DNA from: Galerina marginata
Taxonomy: Eukaryota > Basidiomycota > Agaricomycetes > Agaricales > Galerinaceae
Reading direction: 5' to 3'
NCBI GenBank assembly: GCA_023014335.1
Contig: JAECYW010000017.1
Span: 744,001 to 808,000, forward strand
Length of the DNA stretch: 64,000 bases
In this document: piece after piece, positions 57,144-64,000 of the stretch
How positions within the stretch are numbered: position 1 is the stretch's first letter
Layout: every line of letters starts with the position of its first letter
Program-made: the position numbers and the translations under genes
The notes under the pieces: model-generated
Told to the model about the DNA's origin: nothing
The model's database searches: none
The model's input: only the letters and a program-made list of their open reading frames with translations

Positions 57144-59419
57144 ATGTCTTTGCCGACTTCCACCATTGACGACGCCGAGAAAGGAGGCGTAGAAAAGGAC
57201 TTCCCGATCGCAGTCAGCCTCCAAGTGGACCACTCGAGATCATCTGTTAGTGACGCCGACACCTTGTCATCTCGCACATCTCCCGACAACCTCAACCCCA
57301 TCTCGACGTCAGAGAAAGCCCACACTCGACCGCCGCAATTTATTCTGCGAGACCTCTCCTCTTCTATTCCTGCCAAGAAGCTGAAGAAAAGGGCGAGTCG
57401 ATGGATACGGTTCCAGCTTTGGTTTAACACCTATCGGTATGGGGTTCCTACATGAGCGTAATGACTTGACTGAATGATTCTGAAGGAAATTCTTCACCTT
57501 TGTTATGACCCTCAACCTCGTCAGTATGGCCCTAACGATATGTGGTATTTGGACATATCCACGAACATACACAGGCGCATTTGTTCTCGGAAACCTACTG
57601 ATGGCCATCCTCATGCGAAATGAACTTTTTGGCCGCTTTCTCTACCTCGTTGTTAATACCCTTTTCGCCAAGGTAACGCCGTTTTTTTTTTCTCGATGTT
57701 GTTTGTTCTGACGTGGTCTTTGCGCCAGTGGACACCCTTGAAATTCCGTCTTGGTTGCACGTCTGTGCTACAACATCTAGGCGGCATTCACTCCGGATGT
57801 GCGACGTCAGGCTTCCTGTGGCTCATATTTCGAGTAGCCACGATCTTAGTCCATCACAGAAACAACCACGATGCGGTGTTGGTCATGGGCGTTGTGACGA
57901 ATGTCATAGTTGGCGTTTCGATAGCCTCTGCCTTTCCTTGGGTGCGAAATACCCACCATAAGTAGGTACCTTATTATTGGAAAATACGCGCCAAGACTCA
58001 TAGTTTGATGGCAGTGTGTTTGAAAGACACCATCGTTTCATGGGATGGTAGGTTTTAAAATCTGATTTTCGCCTCTGATGTTCTCACATATCTACCTACA
58101 ACAGGTTAGGTTTAATCTCGAGTATGCGCTTATCAGCTCCAGCTCTCGAAGCTGTTCTAATTTAAGATTTTCTCAGCTTGGATATTTGTCGTTCTTGGCG
58201 ATAGCTATGATCTTGAAACTCATGGTTGGAATCCCGATGGTTTCCATATAATAAGACAGCAAGATTTCTGGTTTGCGTTCGGTATGACCGTCTTGTGAGT
58301 TCATGGTTTCTGACGGTGTGAAAATTCCGCTAATTTTTCCAACCAGTGTTTTAATTCCATGGTTTACTATCCGAGAAGTGAAAGTCGAAGTTGAAATTGT
58401 ACGTGGATAGGACTTACTCTTCGGCCAGCCGCGACTCACCTAGAAGGATAGCCTTCACCGAAAGTCGCTATTATCCGTTTCGAACGTGGTATGCAACAAG
58501 GTCTCTTGGCGAGAATCAGCCGAAGTTCTGTCATGGAATACCATGCATTCGGCATCGTTTCGTACGCCTTTATCCACCCATCTTGATATATTTATCCTAT
58601 TCTCATGAGGTGCTTCAGAGAAGGAGTAAACTCCAAGGAGCACTATCTAATATGTGGAGTCCAAGGAGATTTCACTCGTAGGCTTGCTGAAGATCCTCCG
58701 ACTCACCTCTGGACGAGGCAGCTTAAGGTTCGTCGTATTTACTCGAAGCACGATGCCGAGCGCCTAGCTGATGTCCCTCCTCCCAGTTTGCCGGTGTATC
58801 TCACACGTCGACCCTTTACAAGCGAGGTATCCGAGTTTGCACCGGTACAGGCCTTGGCGCCGCCCTTTCGACATGTTTGCAGGTGTGTTTGATTATCTTG
58901 CAGCCAAATATAGTTTTGAGTTTACTTTTTCCTCCAGAGCCCAGACTGGTGAGCGACGAGCAATTTATCCATACATTGTTCCGCGCTATTTTTCGTGGTA
59001 GACCCAGCCATATGACGTACTCATCTGACATTCCAGGTACCTGATCTGGATAGGCTCAGATCAAGAAAAGACATTTGGACCCACAATCTCTGGCATTATC
59101 AAGCGAAATCTAGGACCAGAACGAGCCACCCTTTGGGATTCCAGACAGAGAGGTTTGTCCGAAGTCCCTTCTTTGTAGAATTGGCGTTGAATTTGTAACA
59201 GGAGGAAGGCCAGACGTCATGAAGCTCATCAAAGAGGCGTACCATACGTGGGGTGCTGAGGTCGTCTTCATTACTTCGAATCTGCAGGGGAATAGAGAGA
59301 TGATGGAGGGTTGTAAGGAGGCTAGAATCCCTGCATTTGTGGGTACTCTCTTCTTCTTCCCTTTTCAACTTCAGTCTGATCGTCTGATTACGGTTTAGGG
59401 CACACTTTGGGACTTTTGA
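57144..59419 (+). CDS. TmpA-like integral membrane flavoprotein (ferredoxin-reductase-like C-terminus), 14 exons
   Basis: Fourteen exons sum to 1533 nt, 510 aa, without a break: 57144-57436, 57486-57672, 57729-57961, 58015-58047, 58105-58121, 58177-58294, 58347-58398, 58452-58561, 58619-58727, 58787-58882, 58938-58948, 59037-59152, 59202-59338, 59399-59419. An acidic-Ser-rich N-terminus is followed by about six membrane segments (MTLNLVSMALTICGIW, TGAFVLGNLLMAILM, AVLVMGVVTNVIVGVSIASA, LISTWIFVVLGDSY, FAFGMTVF). A conserved HHRFMGWLGL histidine motif lies between them. The C-terminal half (HYLICGVQGDFTRRLAEDPP, GIRVCTGTGLGAALSTCLQS, WYLIWIGSDQEKTFGPTI) is the NAD(P)-binding part found in Aspergillus TmpA and in the C-terminus of some adenylate-forming reductases. 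A redox role at the membrane is inferred. Confidence 0.83.
58105..58121 (+). other. 17-nt microexon of the TmpA-like gene
   Basis: GTTAGGTTTAATCTCGA lies between CAACAG and GTATGC. It supplies L-G-L-I-S between HHRFMGW and TWIFVVLGD. Confidence 0.8.
58938..58948 (+). other. 11-nt microexon of the TmpA-like gene
   Basis: AGCCCAGACTG lies between CCTCCAG and GTGAGC. It supplies S-P-D-W between STCLQ and YLIWIGSD. Confidence 0.82.
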
Positions 59420-59674
59420 AACATCATATTTCTCAAGCATTACACAGCACTGTTTTCTTATTGTTTGCAACGGCCAGCGAGTGGTATATACCAACAATTT
59501 ATCCCTGGAAAACCATATTTGAGATGGCTAGTGGGTACGACACTGTACTGTGACGTCTGTCGTGGTTTCAACGTCAGCCTGAGGAAGCAGAAACCATTCG
59601 TAAAAGGGCAAAACTATTTCATTCAGGATCGCGCAACCTGACGCACGGCAGTTGTTGTCGAACTTGGAATCCGG
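59420..59674. other. Short intergenic region between convergent genes
   Basis: No feature was recognised. Confidence 0.5.
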
Positions 59675-60869
59675 CTATTTGGGCGGCGATGTGGACTTCC
59701 CAGACACTGCAGCTGGAGAGCGGAAAATATGTTCTCTGTACCATTGCAATTCTGCAAAATAGGGTGAGATCAGAAGACGGGATGGGTCATATTCGAATAT
59801 TGTCTTACCCGCGATAGAAGTGCGAATATCATCCAGAGCTCTAAAAACAATGAAGGAGGCGATCTTTTGTTAATAAAATGAACATACCGATGTCTACTGT
59901 CCGGGCCTTTAGGAGGGATTCCTCGCTTAGCATACCAACGGCGCGACAGTTCCTGTAATTCGAGTGTTGATCAGAAGATGAAAAGTCGCAACTGTATCAA
60001 GTCGAAAGAGGAATTCAAACCTTGACAGAAGAAACATCTCAAGGCCAAGTCAGCCAACTTCGGAGCATCAAGAAGTACGAATGATTGGGGATGCATACTC
60101 ACCAACGATGCTAGAGTGATGTATTAGAAATATCTCCAGCACACATGCAGCTGAATGGAGAGACCAACCGATAATGAAGCCAGTCGATCACTTCGGGCAG
60201 CTCTGAATAAAGGAACATTCGGTCAACATGAACAGAGCTGCCGGCCAGAACACCCGTTCTTTCGTGGGGAATCCACTTCTTGATATACTCGAGCACTTTC
60301 TTTGAGACGAACTCTAAGCTATGAGGCGACTCTAGGCAGGCTTTGGTCAGACCTGACTAGAAAGTTGTGAGCAATCAACGATACAGAAGAGGCAATAAAC
60401 AAGAAACTGTTTAACGAACTCGACCGTGTTGTTCAGTGCACCATTCATCCATTCTATCTCGTTTCAGACTATTCGTTAATACGTGATTTAAGTTGTGGAG
60501 AGCTAGGAACTTACCCATCTAGATATTTCTGGTCGGTGTTAATCACATACTCGATCCCTTGGTCCATAAGTTCAAGGTTGCCGTTTGTTATTAAGACCTA
60601 TTTTTTGGGACGATAAAATTCGATAAATGGAGGGGAAGATATCGCGTATGTACCGCAATTTCAATAATCTTGTCCTTCTTGAAGTCGAGACCCGTCATTT
60701 CACAGTCAATCCACACCAATGGACCGTCATTGAAATCCATAGGTCCAGGAAAGCTAGCCATGCCACGTATCGAATTTGGTTTGTACCGATGAATTGATCG
60801 TGCTGGAAAAGGTGGAAAAAGCACTGGCAGACTTCTGCTGACTCGATGAGTGGCAACAAGTCGCAACAT
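59675..60869 (-). CDS. REX2: Oligoribonuclease (Rex2/REXO2, DEDDh 3'-5' exonuclease)
   Basis: Nine exons (60654-60869, 60515-60597, 60420-60453, 60169-60356, 60103-60110, 60021-60037, 59888-59952, 59809-59840, 59675-59751) sum to 720 nt, 239 aa. It degrades very short RNA (2-5 nt) to mononucleotides, in mitochondria and cytosol. The N-terminus (MLRLVATHRVSRSLPVLF.. RSIHRY) resembles a mitochondrial presequence. A second start, MASFPGP, could give a cytosolic form. Catalytic marks are WIDCEMTGLD (first Asp and Glu), SSVHVDRMFL (second Asp) and HRALDDI (His and last Asp). MDEWCTEQHGRSGLT and ELSRRWYAKRGIPPKG are further family text. No break is present. Two exons are only 8 and 17 nt. Confidence 0.93.
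60103..60110 (-). other. REX2: 8-nt microexon of REX2
   Basis: CATCGTTG lies between ACTCTAG and GTGAGT on the minus strand. It gives the I-V of HYRIVDVSS, a conserved strand in the enzyme. Confidence 0.82.
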
Positions 60870-61041
60870 GCAATACAGATGACGAAGACCGTTCAGTTGT
60901 TACAGTTCTGAAAAATGAAAATTGGCCTCAAGCGACAACAAACAACGCGTCAATAATTCACGATTTACCCATTGGGTTCGTTGAACACCATCCATCCCAC
61001 CTCCGAGCTGGATTCTGGGCAACCTATCGCAGGACACAACT
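60870..61041. promoter_or_regulatory. Short shared promoter region of REX2 and the PTAR1-like gene
   Basis: Only 172 bases separate two divergent start codons (60869 on minus, 61042 on plus), so both genes must be driven from this interval. No clear TATA box was seen. Confidence 0.5.
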
Positions 61042-62143
61042 ATGGCTCCCAACCCGAATGAATTAGTCTACAAGCTCGCCGATCTACTGCAAGGCTCGTT
61101 GTATGTTCATAACATCTGGGCAAAAGACGACCCTTATCGATTTCGTCCGGTGCAGGACATCTATAGAAATCTTACCTGGTGGATTGAAAGAGTGGGTTTC
61201 TATAGAACTACCTCCGGAAGCTCTTAAACCCTCCGCCGAGTTTCCTTTTGTGTATATGGAAGGAAACCTAGGAATACCCAAGAAAATTCTCTGTGCTCTG
61301 TATCTGACAGCGATATCCATGCCATGGCGCTCCTCGGCGGTCAAGGAAACCGATGCAGCCTCGAGTATTATTATCCTTCTTAATCCAGCCCATCAGACAG
61401 CTGTGAATGCTCGGAAACGTTTAATGGAAGAAGGACATTTGGACCCGAGGAAGGAGCTAGTTTTTACGGAACTCATCTCACGAGGCTCGACAGAATGTGC
61501 AAAGGAGTCCATCCTATGGGAGCACCGTCGATGGTGTTTCAGGAAAATATATGGCGTAATGGGCCTGGACATCAGTGGGCCACCACAGCAGAGCTGGGCA
61601 AGCTCCGAAGAGATACAGCAATTCCCGAAGTTAAGCCCTACCGTGATCCAACGCGAACTGGACCTCATATACCATACCTGCGAGACATACCCACGCAACT
61701 ACCATTCGTGGGCGCACTGGCACTATGTCGTGGATGTCTGCCACACTTCCATCTATTTATTCGACGACGGAGACAATCGTCGGGAATTCCTTGGCATTAT
61801 CACGACGGAATGCAATCGTTTGCGTCGTTGGGTGGAGAATCATGTCGCGGATTATTCTGCCATACATCAACTCTGCCAAATTCAGAAGCTTATCGGCACT
61901 CTGGAGGTCAACGGCGTGCTAGCGAGCAACATTGCGGAGGATTTAACATCGTTTGGGTTAGCGGATCATGCATCATCCCTTGTGTTCGCATTTCCATCAC
62001 ACGAAGCCCTTTGGATGTATTTGAGGGTAGCCCTCGAAAACCTGCGCACTGACGACCGAACAAAGATCCTCGAAAAAGTGCAGTCAGAAAGCAGTCTTTC
62101 ACCCCGCTTCAAACGACGTCTCCTTGACTGGTTTTCAAGATGA
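61042..62143 (+). CDS. PTAR1-like protein prenyltransferase alpha-subunit-repeat protein
   Basis: Two exons (61042-61100 and 61156-62143) sum to 1047 nt, 348 aa. The intron of 55 nt joins LADLLQGSL to TSIEILPGGLKEWVSIELPP. Prenyltransferase alpha repeats are visible: LNPAHQTAVNARKRLMEEG, KESILWEHRRWCFRKIYG, YPRNYHSWAHWHYVVDV and HVADYSAIHQLCQIQKL. The W-x-HR(R/W)W-type motif is diagnostic of these helical hairpins. In animals PTAR1 pairs with RABGGTB to geranylgeranylate the SNARE Ykt6 and supports Golgi function. A farnesyl- or geranylgeranyltransferase alpha subunit is less likely because of the short, divergent repeats. No break is present. Confidence 0.85.
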
Positions 62144-62199
62144 AAGATTCAAATTTCCACCAAGTTACGTATTGACATCATCTGGATCTGAATATGCTA
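62144..62199. other. 3' flank of the PTAR1-like gene
   Basis: A short non-coding spacer ending at the TA target site of the neighbouring mobile element. Confidence 0.5.
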
Positions 62200-62573
62200 C
62201 AGTCATCCACCGGCTAATGTTACACCACCACTGAGTGTTACACTTTCATAACTCGTCCAAAAGTGCCTGTTTTTCAATGAAATAAATTTGTCCTGTGAGC
62301 TGTGTGCAATCCCTATGACCTTGCAAATTTTCAGAGGGAATGGATAAGATTTCACTAAGAAATGGCGAGCCCAAAATCCTTCAAATTGGCTCACCACCCA
62401 GTGTTACACGGGAATAACTTTGCGAGAAGTGGACAGAATTACCTGAAATTTTGACTGAAGGAACTAATTGAATTATAAAGAATTATCATATAGTTTGTAG
62501 TGGATAAAGGTGAGGCCAAGAATTTTGATTTTGATTTTTAAGTTTTGGTGTAACATTAGCTGGTGCATGACTG
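62200..62573. mobile_element. Tc1/mariner-type MITE, 374 bp, TA target duplication
   Basis: The left end (CAGTCATCCACCGGCTAATG..) and the reverse complement of the right end (CAGTCATGCACCAGCTAATG..) agree over about 28 bases with two mismatches, ending TTACACCA. Both ends abut a TA dinucleotide (62198-62199 and 62574-62575), the target duplication of the Tc1/mariner/pogo superfamily. Those elements commonly begin with CAGT. The body has no long ORF, so it must depend on a transposase elsewhere. Internal copies of (A)GTGTTACAC (near 62235 and 62401) suggest subterminal binding repeats. Confidence 0.85.
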
Positions 62574-62575
62574 TA

Positions 62576-64000
62576 TTGAGGGGAATGAATTGGCGAATAT
62601 TTCACCTTGCTGAAAGCAAGGTCCCTGTACCCACCTAAATTCACGTTTAAGGAAATTTTTGTTGCCATCATGATTGTTGGTCATGTTTGTCTTTGAGGCC
62701 TAAACCCTGTTTGCACTTGTTATTTATACTACCCATCCCCCGTTCCTTAGAATCTCAAATGTTGCAATCAATGATGCCATCAACATTCACGATCGCACCG
62801 AAAGACTTGCGGGCCTTTGACGCTCGCCAAGGCCTAATCATCCTATCTTACTCGTGCGACAAGCGATAGGCTACCACTGCACTGGCATGGCCAATGCTAT
62901 GTATGTCGGCGACGAGCAGCGCGTTAATCCACCCTTTCTTCAATTATCACCCTACAGCTTCCCTCACCTCACCTTGCCCTCTTTCACCCCACTGCCTCAA
63001 TTTTTTAACGAAAGGTGTATTGTTTTCCATTGGTAATCTACTGCCCGAACAAACGAGAACCGTTGCCGAGTGCCTCTCGCCACTTCAAGGCATGTGGGCC
63101 GGCACTGGAAGGACACGAGATGGGCAGAGTGATAAGAAGAGGGCAGCTGAAAGATGAAGGACAGTGAGGAGTTGGATAGAGGCAGGTACGATTTACTCCC
63201 AATCGCGAAACGATGGCGGCATGTCCGTGCTTCAATCTCCTGTCAAGGTAAGTTGGGTTGTTTTGGTATCATCTCGTTGTGCGAGCCACTTATCCACTCC
63301 ATGACAGGTTCAGCGACATTGCCCTCGCTGCTTCGAAGCAACCTCATCACTCCCTGCCTGTGGGGTACCGACCCGCCGCACCACGCTATGCCAAGGCCGG
63401 CTCCGGCTCCCAGAGCAACAGCAATCGCGGCTAATCGCGGCCAGCCAGAGAAACGCGACACCAGACACAAAAGGATAACAAACCTTTTGTCGCCCGCCAT
63501 CCTCACGTCTGCCAAGCCATCTCAACGTTGCATCTCGCCTTTCGCCTGTGGACATTGGTGGCCCACCGCTACGCCGCATCCGCCATTATGTTACTTGATC
63601 ACCAGCCTCGTTTGGCCAATGCCATGAATCCCGCTCCGCTATCAGGCCAAGGTCATTTTCGCCAAGAATCGACACAGCGAAACAACGCATTATGCCAAAG
63701 ACGATCGGACAGGAGAGGCGGGAACACTGTCAGTGATGACGAGGGAGGCAGGAAAATATGGCCAAGCGGCCATGGATGCAAGAGCTTGGTGTGTAAGTTC
63801 TTGCATCCCCTCCCTACTTTCAAGGTTAGTTTCACTTTGTTCGTCAAGTGCCAATAATAACTTTTTTTTAACTTACTCGTTGTCTTTTTGAAGGGCTTTA
63901 CGATACAAGGGACCGCCAACAAAACCGTTATCCCATCGCGAGCCCCTTGCAACCTGAGGGCTGCGGACTGACCTTCATTCCATGCATCATGATTGATTCA
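62576..64000. other. No recognised gene
   Basis: Overlapping ORFs on both strands between 63150 and 63950 do not show motifs or a consistent exon chain. The segment may include the start of a gene that lies beyond the window. Confidence 0.4.

Noticed and set aside
63154..63952. Several overlapping ORFs up to 157 codons
   Set aside because: They lie on both strands in conflicting frames without motifs or splice sites that I can support.

Overview
This window looks like nuclear DNA of a filamentous basidiomycete, most likely an Agaricomycete (mushroom-forming fungus). Genes are broken by many introns of about 45-70 nt with GT..AG (sometimes GC..AG) ends. The recognisable proteins are fungal: Nab2, Fcf1, Rer1, a Pcl/Pho80-type cyclin, arginine-specific carbamoyl-phosphate synthase, a CSC1/OSCA channel, phenylalanine ammonia-lyase and a mitochondrial AAA protein of a fungal family. 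An F-box/LRR gene with a conserved heptad-rich N-terminus also fits Agaricomycetes. Gene models were built by hand from the sequence, joining exons by phase and family motifs. Where total exon length was summed it is stated.

Layout. 0.2-1.9 kb: a broken F-box/LRR gene (-). 2.3-4.5 kb: an unrecognised coiled-coil, Ser/Pro/Arg-rich protein (-). 5.8-6.8 kb: a SAP-domain protein (+). 6.9-9.6 kb: a 17-exon mitochondrial AAA protein (+). 10.2-12.4 kb: Nab2 (-). 15.9-16.9 kb: a Pcl-type cyclin (-). 17-24.4 kb: gene-poor, with one damaged GNAT acetyltransferase gene (-) and an 83-bp inverted repeat. 24.4-25.4 kb: a glycerate-kinase-like protein (-). 25.6-26.5 kb: Rer1 (+). 29.3-33.0 kb: a CSC1-like channel (-). 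33.7-40.2 kb: a very large acidic protein with exon-encoded repeats (+). 40.3-42.0 kb: a DUF1917/Bles03-like protein (-). 43.0-43.9 kb: Fcf1 (-). 45.4-48.1 kb: phenylalanine ammonia-lyase (+). 48.4-50.1 kb: an amadoriase/saccharopine-oxidase-like flavoenzyme (+). 50.4-54.4 kb: mitochondrial carbamoyl-phosphate synthase large chain (-). 57.1-59.4 kb: a TmpA-like membrane flavoprotein (+). 59.7-60.9 kb: oligoribonuclease (-). 61.0-62.1 kb: a PTAR1-like prenyltransferase-alpha-repeat protein (+). 62.2-62.6 kb: a Tc1/mariner-type MITE.

The genes are a mix of housekeeping functions (ribosome biogenesis, RNA decay and export, ER retention, arginine synthesis, cell cycle) and a few metabolic ones. 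They do not form a co-functional cluster. No biosynthetic cluster, CRISPR, rRNA or tRNA gene was seen.

The most unusual signals are at the gene-structure level: many microexons (6-18 nt), a run of GC-AG introns with three in one gene, a 3-nt initiator exon in FCF1, and tandem duplicated exons in the acidic protein. Several conserved genes, including essential ones, carry single-base frameshifts. In four of them the summed exon length is off by exactly one base, which points to consensus indel errors more than to real loss of function. The F-box, GNAT and CSC1 genes carry several lesions each and may be true pseudogenes.
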